Shown here in pieces: positions 17,420-24,963 of a stretch of DNA of 64,000 nucleotides. The notes beneath the pieces were generated by a model. The model was not told the DNA's origin. It saw only the letters and a program-made list of their open reading frames with translations, and did not search any database. Source of the DNA: Candidatus Nitrosopelagicus brevis (GTDB taxonomy: Archaea > Thermoproteota > Nitrososphaeria > Nitrososphaerales > Nitrosopumilaceae). Numbering within the stretch: position 1 is the first letter of the stretch; every line of letters begins with the position of its first letter. Made by a program: the position numbers and the translations under genes. The stretch lies in NCBI RefSeq assembly GCF_000812185.1, contig NZ_CP007026.1:170426-234425 (forward strand), in the 5' to 3' direction.

Positions 17420-18403
17420 ATGGCACAAGTAGAAATAAACGATCCGATTTACAGAACAACCCCTGAACGTACAACCAAGATGATGGTTATCATGTTGGGA
17501 ATCTGTATTGCAGGTGGCGGAATTTTCTTTGGAATGTGGGATTATTGGATTTCTATGCCTCCACCAGCAGGTCTCTTAACTGGAGATGTTGGCGGTGATG
17601 ATCATGGTGGTTCTGATAAAGGCTCAGGTGCAGTTACTTTAACAGGAGTAGAAATCAATTCAGCATTATCATTTATTGAAAGTAGTGACTTTAGAGTTCT
17701 GGCGTTTAATGCACTGCCTGGAGAAGAAGGTGCAAACCCAACTATCAACGCAAACGTTGGCGATAAAATTATCTTTGATGTAGTTAATGATGGAAAATCA
17801 TTCCACGCATTTGGTGTTACAAAAGACACTGAAGGCTTTTCAAATCTTATACCAGGTTCTGAGGTTGCATCTATGAATGAACCACTAAAACCTGGTGAAA
17901 GCGGAGTTTCTGAATTTATCCCAACCGAACCTGGTACATACTACTACATTTGTACAGTTCCAGGTCACAGAATGCAAGGAATGGTTGGCGAAATTGTTGT
18001 AACTGGTGCAGGTGCACCGGCAGCTGCAGCACCACCAACTGGTGTATCACACGACTTTACTTTTGACTTTGTAGAAAGTGATGATTTTAGAACTTTAGGA
18101 TTTGACAAATTACCTGGCGAAGATGGAGCAAACCCTGAAATCCGTGTAAACTCTGGTGATGAAATTACAGTTACTACTGTTAACGCAGGAAAATCTTTCC
18201 ACGCATTTGGTGTTGTATCAAACCCTGATGACTTTACAAGTGTTGTTTTTGATTCTGAAATCGCTGCAGCAACAAATCCATTAAAACCTGGTGAATCTGG
18301 CTCTGTAACATTCTTAGCCGGTGCTCCTGGTACATACTACTACATCTGTACAGTTCCTGGACATGCATTGCAAGGTATGCAGGGCACATTCATTGTAGAG
18401 TAA
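17420..18403 (+). CDS. Membrane-anchored double cupredoxin (blue copper) protein
   Basis: The 327-residue protein has one N-terminal membrane helix (about 22-40), an Asp/Gly/His-rich linker (DDHGGSDKG) and two tandem plastocyanin-type domains. Each has a full type 1 copper set: His129, Cys178, His183, Met188 and His261, Cys310, His315, Met320, in near-identical YYYICTVPGH segments, so they arose by duplication. An Ala/Pro linker separates them. Its position straight after subunit I (9 bp) suggests it feeds electrons to the CuA site in place of cytochrome c, which this archaeal group lacks. That role is inference; copper binding is very likely. Confidence 0.9.
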   Translation: MAQVEINDPIYRTTPERTTKMMVIMLGICIAGGGIFFGMWDYWISMPPPAGLLTGDVGGDDHGGSDKGSGAVTLTGVEINSALSFIESSDFRVLAFNALPGEEGANPTINANVGDKIIFDVVNDGKSFHAFGVTKDTEGFSNLIPGSEVASMNEPLKPGESGVSEFIPTEPGTYYYICTVPGHRMQGMVGEIVVTGAGAPAAAAPPTGVSHDFTFDFVESDDFRTLGFDKLPGEDGANPEIRVNSGDEITVTTVNAGKSFHAFGVVSNPDDFTSVVFDSEIAAATNPLKPGESGSVTFLAGAPGTYYYICTVPGHALQGMQGTFIVE

Positions 18404-18404
18404 T

Positions 18405-18848
18405 TTGATTCTAAAATATCTCGCATTAGCATCTCTTGTAATACTATATTCACTGATGTTTGTTGGTGGATACATCTCTGCAGCTGGATTAGGTTTAACC
18501 TGTCCTGAATGGCCATTATGTCCTAACGGCATAATGCCTAATGAGGAATATTTCATTGAATGGGTTCATAGACTAGTTGCAGCAACAACAGGTGTTCTTA
18601 TTCTAGCAACCACTATTGGTGCCTGGATAAACAGAGATGCAGGCAGGAAAATCAAATTTACAAGTGCATTTGCAAGCGCTCTTGTAGTCACCCAGATTAC
18701 TCTTGGTGCATTGGTAATAGATACCCAACTACATGCTGTTCTAGTTGCGGTTCATCTTGGTATAGGAATACTGCTATTTGCAATGACTCTACTTACAGTA
18801 TTATTTGCATTTAGACTGGGCAAGCAAGTAATAGAATCTAAGGTTTAG
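18405..18848 (+). CDS. ctaA: CtaA/COX15-like heme A synthase, half-size form
   Basis: This 147-residue protein has four membrane helices, a cysteine pair in LTCPEWPLC (Cys33, Cys39) and heme-ligand-type histidines His55, His110 and His117. Bacterial CtaA has eight helices made of two such halves; short four-helix forms are known in archaea and may dimerise. The start is a TTG one base after the stop of the cupredoxin gene; the next ATG, 18 codons on, would remove the first helix, so TTG is preferred. It ends the oxidase operon, with 11 bp overlapping the convergent gene. Confidence 0.8.
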   Translation: MILKYLALASLVILYSLMFVGGYISAAGLGLTCPEWPLCPNGIMPNEEYFIEWVHRLVAATTGVLILATTIGAWINRDAGRKIKFTSAFASALVVTQITLGALVIDTQLHAVLVAVHLGIGILLFAMTLLTVLFAFRLGKQVIESKV

Positions 18849-19362
18849 TTCGTTTTTTTAGTATTCTAGGAACATAAACAATTCCAATAACTCCACCAAA
18901 AATTATTCCTCCTGCTGCAATTGCTCCTATGAAAACATAACCAAATGGTGATTGTGTACTTATGTTGAAAGAAAACGTCAAAACTCCGCCATCTGATGCA
19001 GCGTCATACAAATCTACACGAAATATGTGATTTCCTGACTCTTCAAAAATAAAGTCTTTTTCCATATGTCCTCCGTCATAAGACTCTGGTCTCCATGTGA
19101 TTATCTGTTCTTCATTGTAAAAAATTCTATTTCCCATCATGAATCTGTCAACCTCTTTGCCATCTTGATCTGTAACCCTAATCAAAACCTGTGATCTCTC
19201 GCCAATCTGTGGGAACTCAGGTTGAGTTGCGATCTGTACTCTATAATCTCCTAATGTTTGTTCAGATGAATTAAACAATGAATGTCCGTACGCATCAGTT
19301 GTTGCACTGATCGATACAAAAAGTAATGGTAAAATGAAAAAGATTCTTAAAGTTCCATTCAT
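18838..19362 (-). CDS. Exported membrane-anchored protein with a YtkA-like domain
   Basis: From the ATG at 19362 the protein has 174 residues: a signal peptide (LRIFFILPLLFVSISATTDAYG), a beta-rich domain of about 110 residues (EFPQIGERSQVLIRVTDQDG, HIFRVDLYDA), a C-terminal membrane helix (VFIGAIAAGGIIFGGVIGIVY) and a basic tail. A GTG at 19452 would extend the frame by 30 residues that spoil the signal peptide. The beta domain resembles YtkA/CopC-like proteins, but I see no convincing copper ligands. Placement beside the oxidase operon hints at a part in oxidase assembly or copper handling; unproven. Confidence 0.7.
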   Translation of the reverse strand: MNGTLRIFFILPLLFVSISATTDAYGHSLFNSSEQTLGDYRVQIATQPEFPQIGERSQVLIRVTDQDGKEVDRFMMGNRIFYNEEQIITWRPESYDGGHMEKDFIFEESGNHIFRVDLYDAASDGGVLTFSFNISTQSPFGYVFIGAIAAGGIIFGGVIGIVYVPRILKKRTKP

Positions 19363-19425
19363 ACCGTTACTTGTTCTCCGATCAATATATTGTAAATCAA
19401 AAACTGGCTTGAAAATCGTGTAAAG

Positions 19426-19433
19426 CTTTAAAT
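19426..19433 (+). promoter_or_regulatory. TATA box of the SRPBCC gene
   Basis: CTTTAAAT is centred 25-26 nt before the ATG at 19455, consistent with a leaderless transcript. Confidence 0.5.
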
Positions 19434-19454
19434 GCTCTCTGAAAAGAGTCACAA

Positions 19455-20057
19455 ATGTTGACTGTAGTTAAGAAATCAATCGACATCAAAGCACCAGTAG
19501 ACACTGTGTTTACCTATTTTGCAAGACCAGAACATGTTTCTGATCAAATGTCTGACAAAGGAGTTGGCATGACTGTCATTCCTATGGATATTAAAGCAGG
19601 TATGGGTGTAGGAACAACATTCAGAGTAATTGGTGACTTTAGTGGAAAACGACTAGAGTGGGATTGTGAGACAACTGAGTTTGTTAGAGGCGAAAAAATC
19701 TCTGCTAAACAAATCAAAGGTAAATTCAAGAAATGGGAAATTACCACAGAATTCAAAGAACTCTCTGATAATCTTACAAATGTTAGCATGACTGTTGACT
19801 ATGAAATGCCATTAGGTCCACTAGGCAATATTTTAGACAAAGTAAAGTTTGCAAAATCTGCTGAAAATGGACTTGAAACAGCACTTTTCAAAGTAAGAGG
19901 ACTCTTAGAAGGAAATGGTTCAATTCCAGTTTACATCACATTAGATGCATACCAAAAACTTCTTGCAGAAAAGAAAAAGATGAACAATGTTCCAGTTTCA
20001 ACTGTATTAACTGCAATTCTCGAGAAGTTTGAACAAGAACCAGAAATCAAAAACTAA
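19455..20057 (+). CDS. SRPBCC (START/polyketide cyclase-like) ligand-binding protein with C-terminal extension
   Basis: Residues 1-150 show the SRPBCC pattern: a first strand and helix (KSIDIKAPVDTVFTYFARPEHV), a series of amphipathic strands, and the long C-terminal helix (GNILDKVKFAKSAENGLETALFKVRGLL). This fold encloses lipids or other hydrophobic molecules. Residues 150-200 form an extra helical tail (YITLDAYQKLLAEKKKM...ILEKFEQE) that resembles a short ribbon-helix-helix or oligomerisation segment. The ligand is unknown. It is a single gene between the oxidase region and tRNA-Lys. Confidence 0.7.
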   Translation: MLTVVKKSIDIKAPVDTVFTYFARPEHVSDQMSDKGVGMTVIPMDIKAGMGVGTTFRVIGDFSGKRLEWDCETTEFVRGEKISAKQIKGKFKKWEITTEFKELSDNLTNVSMTVDYEMPLGPLGNILDKVKFAKSAENGLETALFKVRGLLEGNGSIPVYITLDAYQKLLAEKKKMNNVPVSTVLTAILEKFEQEPEIKN

Positions 20058-20105
20058 TCATATCCCAAGTTTAAATAATAACATCATTTTTTCATATCTT
20101 TGTGT

Positions 20106-20179
20106 GGGTCTATAGCGCAGCCAGGTAGCGCACCGGACTCTTAATCCGGTTGTCGTGGGTTCGAATCCCACTAGACCCG
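20106..20179 (+). tRNA. tRNA-Lys (anticodon CTT)
   Basis: GGGTCTA pairs perfectly with TAGACCC; D stem GCGC/GCGC, anticodon stem CCGGA/TCCGG with loop CTCTTAA (anticodon CTT), T arm GTGGG-TTCGAAT-CCCAC, discriminator G. No intron, CCA not encoded. The next gene, on the minus strand, ends at the adjoining base. Confidence 0.95.
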
Positions 20180-20737
20180 CTATTGCACTTTTCTCAATAA
20201 GGTAAATCTCACTTGTTCAGGTTCTATCTCTTCATGCATGTTCACATTACTTACAATTTTGACTTTGTAATTCAACCATCTTTTTTGCATATTTCTAAAC
20301 TTCATTTCATCATTAATCATCTCTTCAGATTCTCCAAACAATTCACAATTCACAATATACTTTTTTGCTACTCGAAACATCTCACTAACTCCATTATCTA
20401 ATGTATCATCATCAAGATAGTTTAGTAACTTGTGTGTAAAAACAAAATCTACAGATGAATCTTCAAAAGGTAATTTTGTGATATTTTCTTTGTAAAATTT
20501 ACCATTAGGGATATTTTTTTTGGCTAATTCTAATGCATGATCATTCAAGTCAACCCCATGTATCTCAAATGAATCATTAAATTTTCTTAAATCAATTCCT
20601 GTTCCACAACCAATTTCCAAAATACTTGTACAATGTAATGAGCTTGCAAGATCTGTTAAAAATTTTGTAAATCCTTCATTGTCACGAGATTCATTTTCAT
20701 CGGCATATTTGTTCCAAAATTCTTCATCATATTTCAT
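20180..20737 (-). CDS. Class I SAM-dependent methyltransferase
   Basis: In this 185-residue protein SILEIGCGTGIDLRKF is the SAM-binding loop, IHGVDLNDHALELAKK holds the acidic residue for the ribose, and SVDFVFTHKLLNYLDD is motif IV. It belongs to the Methyltransf_11-like class, short for the family, with no added domain. Its ATG is 6 bp after the stop of a 56-residue zinc-ribbon-like gene, so the two are likely one operon. Substrate unknown. Confidence 0.85.
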   Translation of the reverse strand: MKYDEEFWNKYADENESRDNEGFTKFLTDLASSLHCTSILEIGCGTGIDLRKFNDSFEIHGVDLNDHALELAKKNIPNGKFYKENITKLPFEDSSVDFVFTHKLLNYLDDDTLDNGVSEMFRVAKKYIVNCELFGESEEMINDEMKFRNMQKRWLNYKVKIVSNVNMHEEIEPEQVRFTLLRKVQ

Positions 20738-20743
20738 TTTCTC

Positions 20744-20914
20744 TCACTCCCCATGACCACATTTGCATGCAATGAATTTCGTATCAAATGTACATTCATG
20801 TGGTCCTTCAGATTTTGCATTTACTGGTATTTCTTTCATACATTCTTCATGCCTGCCTTTTTTACAAAACCAGCAAATTTCTGATATCTCATCTGATACA
20901 GAACAATCTTCCAT
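20744..20914 (-). CDS. Small cysteine-rich putative zinc-binding protein
   Basis: A 56-codon frame on the minus strand runs from ATG at 20914 to TGA at 20744. The peptide has ICWFCKKGRHEEC (CxxC-x3-H-x3-C spacing) and HECTFDTKFIACKCGHGE (C-x8-C-x-C-x-H), seven Cys and three His within 56 residues besides Cys4. This is what a small two-site zinc ribbon looks like, and chance is unlikely to give such regular pairs. It is located 6 bp upstream of the methyltransferase gene on the same strand. It may be a zinc-binding partner or an RNA-/protein-binding adaptor for that enzyme; I do not know its family. Confidence 0.7.
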   Translation of the reverse strand: MEDCSVSDEISEICWFCKKGRHEECMKEIPVNAKSEGPHECTFDTKFIACKCGHGE

Positions 20915-20948
20915 AATGTATACTTGAATTTCTAAGATATATCTAATT

Positions 20949-21872
20949 TTAGATGAATTTTAACCATGAACGGAATTTCTTATTTTTGCCCATAACTGTG
21001 TCCATGAATAGCTCTTGTAATTCTTTTGTAACTTCACCAATTTTTCCATCTCCGATTTTTATCTTATTCACACGAGTGACAGATTTTACTTCTGCTGCAG
21101 TTCCCGTCATAAAAATTTCATCAGCTTTTAAGAGATCATTAATTCTAAGATTCTTTTCTATGACTTTGATTTTATTTGATTTTAAAAGCTTAATTGCTGA
21201 ATCTCTTGTTATTCCATCAAGTATGTCTGCATCCAATGGCGGTGTCGTGATTCTTCCATTTTTCACAACAAAAATATTTTCAGCACTTCCTTCTGCAACA
21301 TGACCTTTGTTATTGAGCATTATTGCTTCATCATATCCTGCATTTAGTGCCTCCATTCTTGCTAATGCGGCATTTGAATAATTTGCTGCAGATTTTGCTT
21401 GCATTGGCTGTGATTTTGAATCAATTCTTACCCATTTTGAAATTTTACATTTTGCACCAGAAAATTTTCCTGCTTTTGACTCTCCCATTTTCCATTCCCA
21501 ACATGAAATAGAAACATCAACTTTGTTGTTGGTTGGTGTAAGTCCCATTGTTCCATACCCATAGTACGCTAATGGTCTAATGTAACATTGTTTTAATTTA
21601 CTTGCATTAACAGTGCTTACTATTCCGTCACTAATCTTCTTTTTTGAATATGGCATTTTCATTGAATACATTTTTGCAGAATTGAAAAATCTGTCAATAT
21701 GTTCTGGCAGTCTAAAAATTGCTGAACCTTCTGGAGTGTCATAACATCTTATTCCTTCAAATATTGAGGTTGAATAATGTAATGCATGTGTTAAAACATG
21801 TACTTTGGCATTCTTGAAAGGTACTAATTTCCCATTCATCCAAATCTTACCTGTTTCTTTCATATCGGGCAA
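20949..21872 (-). CDS. ilvE: Branched-chain amino acid aminotransferase
   Basis: This fold-type IV PLP enzyme has 307 residues. WMNGKLVPFKNAKVHVLTHALHYSTSIFEGIRCY is the class opening, RPLAYYGYGTMGL follows the BCAT pattern, Lys in QAKSAANYSNA is the cofactor lysine, and DEAIMLNNKGHVAEGSAENIFVV and LDGITRDSAIKL close the active site. It catalyses the last transamination in valine, leucine and isoleucine synthesis. Length is normal. The start is divergent from the small ORF at 21944, with 71 bp between. Confidence 0.92.
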   Translation of the reverse strand: MPDMKETGKIWMNGKLVPFKNAKVHVLTHALHYSTSIFEGIRCYDTPEGSAIFRLPEHIDRFFNSAKMYSMKMPYSKKKISDGIVSTVNASKLKQCYIRPLAYYGYGTMGLTPTNNKVDVSISCWEWKMGESKAGKFSGAKCKISKWVRIDSKSQPMQAKSAANYSNAALARMEALNAGYDEAIMLNNKGHVAEGSAENIFVVKNGRITTPPLDADILDGITRDSAIKLLKSNKIKVIEKNLRINDLLKADEIFMTGTAAEVKSVTRVNKIKIGDGKIGEVTKELQELFMDTVMGKNKKFRSWLKFI

Positions 21873-21913
21873 AACTCATCTCGTAATTTAAACAATCACG
21901 CCTGAATCCCTGT

Positions 21914-21922
21914 ACTATACAT
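21914..21922 (+). promoter_or_regulatory. TATA-like element of the small ORF at 21944
   Basis: ACTATACAT is centred about 26 nt before the ATG at 21944. A second AT-rich element (TTAAATA, 21931-21937) lies closer and would place the start inside the ORF, so the promoter assignment is uncertain. Confidence 0.35.
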
Positions 21923-21943
21923 AGATCATATTAAATAATCTTC

Positions 21944-22045
21944 ATGAGTACTATGATTAAGCGTGTTTTGGGTAACGCCGGACTGATTCTAGACGATGGT
22001 CCAAGAACAAACCCACCTTGGCACTACTGGTCACAAGACCTTTAG
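21944..22045 (+). CDS. Candidate 33-residue protein
   Basis: A frame of 33 codons from ATG (a second ATG is at 21953) to TAG. The peptide is hydrophobic and glycine-containing in its first half (VLGNAGLILDDG) and rich in aromatic residues at the end (NPPWHYWSQDL). The stretch is much more GC-rich than its surroundings, and it uses AAC, GAC, CAC, TAC and CCA, the codons favoured in the oxidase genes of this window, which points to a strongly expressed protein. A TATA-like element sits about 26 nt upstream. The alternative is a structured RNA, since GGTC-ACAA-GACC and CCAAG...CTTGG could form hairpins. No family recognised. Confidence 0.45.
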   Translation: MSTMIKRVLGNAGLILDDGPRTNPPWHYWSQDL

Positions 22046-22058
22046 CGCCAAACTGGTT

Positions 22059-23474
22059 TTAAATAAATTTAATTTTTGATCTTTCAGAGTGTATTGATTC
22101 AATTGCTTTTGAAACACTATCTTCTGTATCTTCTATGACAATGATTATTCTTGATGTCTCTTCTTGTGCATCCATGTTTAGAATGTTCAATCCTGCATCA
22201 CCTATTTTTGAACTTGCCTTTGATGCAATTTGTTGAACTCTCCACATTTCGTCTCCGATTAATGTAACTACGCCCCTATCATAGGCGACTGTTGCCAGTG
22301 CATCGAAACTTAGAATATATTTCTCATTTCTTTTTACATAATCTCCGTCTAAAAATAAAACTCGACTAAATTCTATTCCATCTTTTGTAAATGGTGATAA
22401 GACAATGAATTCACTGTATCTTTTGTCTTTATCTAATGATACTAGCAAATCTCTAATCATTTCTGATTCTATTCGTAATATTGCACAGTTTCTCTTACCT
22501 GTAACAATTTTCAATGGGTGTCCGCTCTTATCATCTGGTTTTCTTTGAATTCTTGTAATCATGTTTGGTGAATTCATATTTGTAATTGTAAGTGGTATTT
22601 CCACTCCATTTTCAAGAATTTCTTTAATTGCAATAGGATCTACAATTTTCATACCAAACATTCCAGCTAATCTTGCTTCATTGTATGATAACTCATTAAC
22701 TTCTTCTAGTTCATTTTTTACAATTTTTGGATCTGCAGATACAACTGAACTATCTTTCTCAAGATCTATGACGGTATCATATTTTTTATGGAATAAAATA
22801 CCTAAATCAGCTGCAGTTCTATCTGAACCACCTCTTTCATATGTTGTAATAATTCCATCTTTTGTTTTTCCAATAAATCCCCCAATAGATATGACATCAT
22901 TTTTCTCAAGAATCTGTTCTATCTTATCCATTCTTGAAATTGATTCTGAGAATAGAAAATTCGTTGATTCAATATTGTTATCTGTAATTATTGGCCAATC
23001 ATCAAGTGAAATTGTATCTGATTTTATTCCATTACTTCTTAAAATTAGATTCAGAACATGAGACATTAAGACTTCTCCAGAAAATGCCAAAGCCTTTGAA
23101 CGAATCTCATCCAAAAACTCTTTTTTAGACGTCGCTAGTTCAATTGCCTCTTTTGAATTTTTCAAAAACTCATCAATAACCTCTTTACATGAGTTTCTAA
23201 GTTCGTCACTAACATATTCTAAAATTTTCATGTATGGTTTTTCTACAATTGAAAAATCAAAATTATTACCATTAGCTGCATCATTTCCTATTCCTAATAT
23301 GACATCTGTCAATGATCTCTTTTTACCCTCCACCATAGTCAGTGGTGCAGAACAAACCACGACTAGTTTGCTATTTTCTTGAATTTCCTTTATTCTCTTA
23401 ACAATTTCAGGTATTCCTTTACCATCAATTCCTATAGCACTTCCACCAAATTTTGCTATCGTTAGCTTACTCAT
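22059..23474 (-). CDS. lysC: Aspartokinase
   Basis: In this 471-residue protein TIAKFGGSAI is the amino acid kinase nucleotide motif, IGGFIGKTKDGIITTYERGGSDRTAADLG is the substrate-binding region, and two ACT domains occupy about 315-471 (AILRIESEMIRDLL; VVTLIGDEMWRVQQIASKASSKIGDAGLNILNM). It phosphorylates aspartate at the head of lysine, threonine and methionine synthesis and is normally feedback-regulated through the ACT domains. Length agrees with archaeal aspartokinases. It ends 13 bp after the 33-codon ORF on the opposite strand. Confidence 0.93.
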   Translation of the reverse strand: MSKLTIAKFGGSAIGIDGKGIPEIVKRIKEIQENSKLVVVCSAPLTMVEGKKRSLTDVILGIGNDAANGNNFDFSIVEKPYMKILEYVSDELRNSCKEVIDEFLKNSKEAIELATSKKEFLDEIRSKALAFSGEVLMSHVLNLILRSNGIKSDTISLDDWPIITDNNIESTNFLFSESISRMDKIEQILEKNDVISIGGFIGKTKDGIITTYERGGSDRTAADLGILFHKKYDTVIDLEKDSSVVSADPKIVKNELEEVNELSYNEARLAGMFGMKIVDPIAIKEILENGVEIPLTITNMNSPNMITRIQRKPDDKSGHPLKIVTGKRNCAILRIESEMIRDLLVSLDKDKRYSEFIVLSPFTKDGIEFSRVLFLDGDYVKRNEKYILSFDALATVAYDRGVVTLIGDEMWRVQQIASKASSKIGDAGLNILNMDAQEETSRIIIVIEDTEDSVSKAIESIHSERSKIKFI

Positions 23475-23500
23475 GATTAATTCAAAATATTATTACTGTA

Positions 23501-24535
23501 TTAATCGTTATTTTTTTTAAAAAGAATATTTCTAATTTCCATGCCTGCTAAATCTACCCCATTTTGTCTTTGTTCATTTCTATCTTTATTGATTCTCTCC
23601 TCTATGAGATTTTCTAAATTAAAAATATCTTCAAAATTAAATCCCATATCTTTTGCATTATCTTCTTGTTCAAAATGATTTTTTATTGGTATGAAAATTC
23701 CAGGTGTTCCATAAACAACTGATTCATCAATTGTAGATTTTCCTGCAAGAGAAATTACTAAATCTGCAGCAAAAATAACCTCATGAAGATTTTCCACAAA
23801 TCCTAAATTTCTTATTTCATTTCCAAATTCTTCTTTTATCTCTGGACCTGTAACCAAAACTAAATCAATATCTGCTTCAACTTTTTTTATTGCATTAATT
23901 GTTTTTTTAATTAGAAATTTTCCTGCTTCTGTACCGCCTGCACAAAGAACAACTGTTTTCTTTTTAAAATCTAAGTCTTTTCTAATCTCCTCACGTCTTT
24001 TTTGTATTTTTCTTACAATTGGACCTGTTCGAATTATGTTATCTTGATTCGTTCCTGATTCTGGAATTATGACTCTATTTGCTTTTTGCAACATTTCCTG
24101 CATTGTTTTATTCATTTTTTTTTCAACAATTGCTCCAAATCCACTAGTAAATTTTGTTTCAAGGATATCTGTGATTACTATATTTGGAATTCCTTGCTCT
24201 TGTGCTACTGCAATTGATGCAAAATCTTCATCACTAATTATCAATTCTGGTTCTTCTTTTCTAATAATATCATTAGATATTTCTTTACAATTTTTATAAT
24301 ATTTGTAGTAACTCCACAACCATTTCAAAGATTTTTCTAATTTTCCATTTTGTACTTCAAATTTTGGTGGTGAGTAAACATCATTCGCTTCAATATCATT
24401 TCTTTGAAAAAATTGTATTGCTGAACTACCTGAAAAAACCTTGCAAGATTCTAGTTCCATTTGATTAATTATTGCTAGATCTCTTGTTGCATGTCCCAAT
24501 CCTATGGGACTAGAAAAAAATAGAATTTTTGTCAT
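23501..24535 (-). CDS. GT28/MurG-like glycosyltransferase family protein
   Basis: In this 344-residue GT-B protein FSSPIGLGHATRDLAI is the N-terminal glycine loop of the MurG/MGDG-synthase group, VVLCAGGTEAGKFLIKK opens the second domain, and DLVISLAGKSTIDESVVYGTPGIFIPI matches the nucleotide-sugar region. The ATG at 24535 is used; an earlier ATG at 24559 would add MKRKNNHN and lies too close to the TATA box (TTTAAA, 24563-24568). It is next to tRNA-Val and not in an obvious operon. It probably adds a sugar to a lipid or cell-surface acceptor. Acceptor and donor unknown. Confidence 0.75.
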   Translation of the reverse strand: MTKILFFSSPIGLGHATRDLAIINQMELESCKVFSGSSAIQFFQRNDIEANDVYSPPKFEVQNGKLEKSLKWLWSYYKYYKNCKEISNDIIRKEEPELIISDEDFASIAVAQEQGIPNIVITDILETKFTSGFGAIVEKKMNKTMQEMLQKANRVIIPESGTNQDNIIRTGPIVRKIQKRREEIRKDLDFKKKTVVLCAGGTEAGKFLIKKTINAIKKVEADIDLVLVTGPEIKEEFGNEIRNLGFVENLHEVIFAADLVISLAGKSTIDESVVYGTPGIFIPIKNHFEQEDNAKDMGFNFEDIFNLENLIEERINKDRNEQRQNGVDLAGMEIRNILFKKNND

Positions 24536-24594
24536 ATTGTGATTATTTTTTCTTTTCAAAGATTTAAATGGATTTTAACGAAGAACTTTTTGGC

Positions 24595-24669
24595 GGGCTC
24601 GTAGTCTAGCTCGGTTATGACGTCGCCCTTACACGGCGAAGATCCGGTGTTCAAATCACCGCGGGCCCA
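24595..24669 (+). tRNA. tRNA-Val (anticodon TAC)
   Basis: Acceptor GGGCTCG/CGGGCCC (one G-T pair), anticodon stem TCGCC/GGCGA with loop CTTACAC (anticodon TAC), T arm CGGTG-TTCAAAT-CACCG, discriminator A. No intron, CCA not encoded. Confidence 0.95.
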
Positions 24670-24710
24670 CTACCGAATATTTTTTAATTCGACGAAACTC
24701 AAGAAAATAC

Positions 24711-24962
24711 ATGTCAGAACTTTCCATGAATGATAAAATGACTCTTGTTCAGTATGCTATTGAAAAATACGAAAATGAGGAAGAACTCTTATCAAAACTC
24801 TCTTCGGTCTTACCAGAAAAAGATATTCAAAGAAGCTTGGATACTTTGATAGGAACTCAGAAAGTTAGAAGAATTGGTCCTGAAATAATTCAAAATAATA
24901 CTAGTCATACTGAGTTACCTGAATTGCCAGATAATGTCAAAGAGTTACTAGAAAAAATTTGA
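24711..24962 (+). CDS. Small helical protein of unknown function
   Basis: The 83 residues form a predicted all-helical, acidic soluble protein (TLVQYAIEKYENEEELLSKLSSVLPEKDIQRSLDTLI followed by a short strand KVRRIGPEII). The N-terminal 55 residues could be a winged-helix-like or tri-helical bundle. The gene stops one base before the end of the convergent radical SAM gene and starts 42 bp after tRNA-Val. I cannot name its family. Confidence 0.65.
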   Translation: MSELSMNDKMTLVQYAIEKYENEEELLSKLSSVLPEKDIQRSLDTLIGTQKVRRIGPEIIQNNTSHTELPELPDNVKELLEKI

Positions 24963-24963
24963 T

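Noticed and set aside
19363..19452. N-terminal extension of the YtkA-like protein from GTG 19452
   Set aside because: The extra 30 residues come before a good signal peptide and would overlap the divergent promoter at 19426-19433.
21944..22045. C/D box guide RNA
   Set aside because: A CTGA and imperfect C-like boxes (ATGATTA, CGATGGT) can be picked out, but no proper terminal D box or K-turn arrangement was found.
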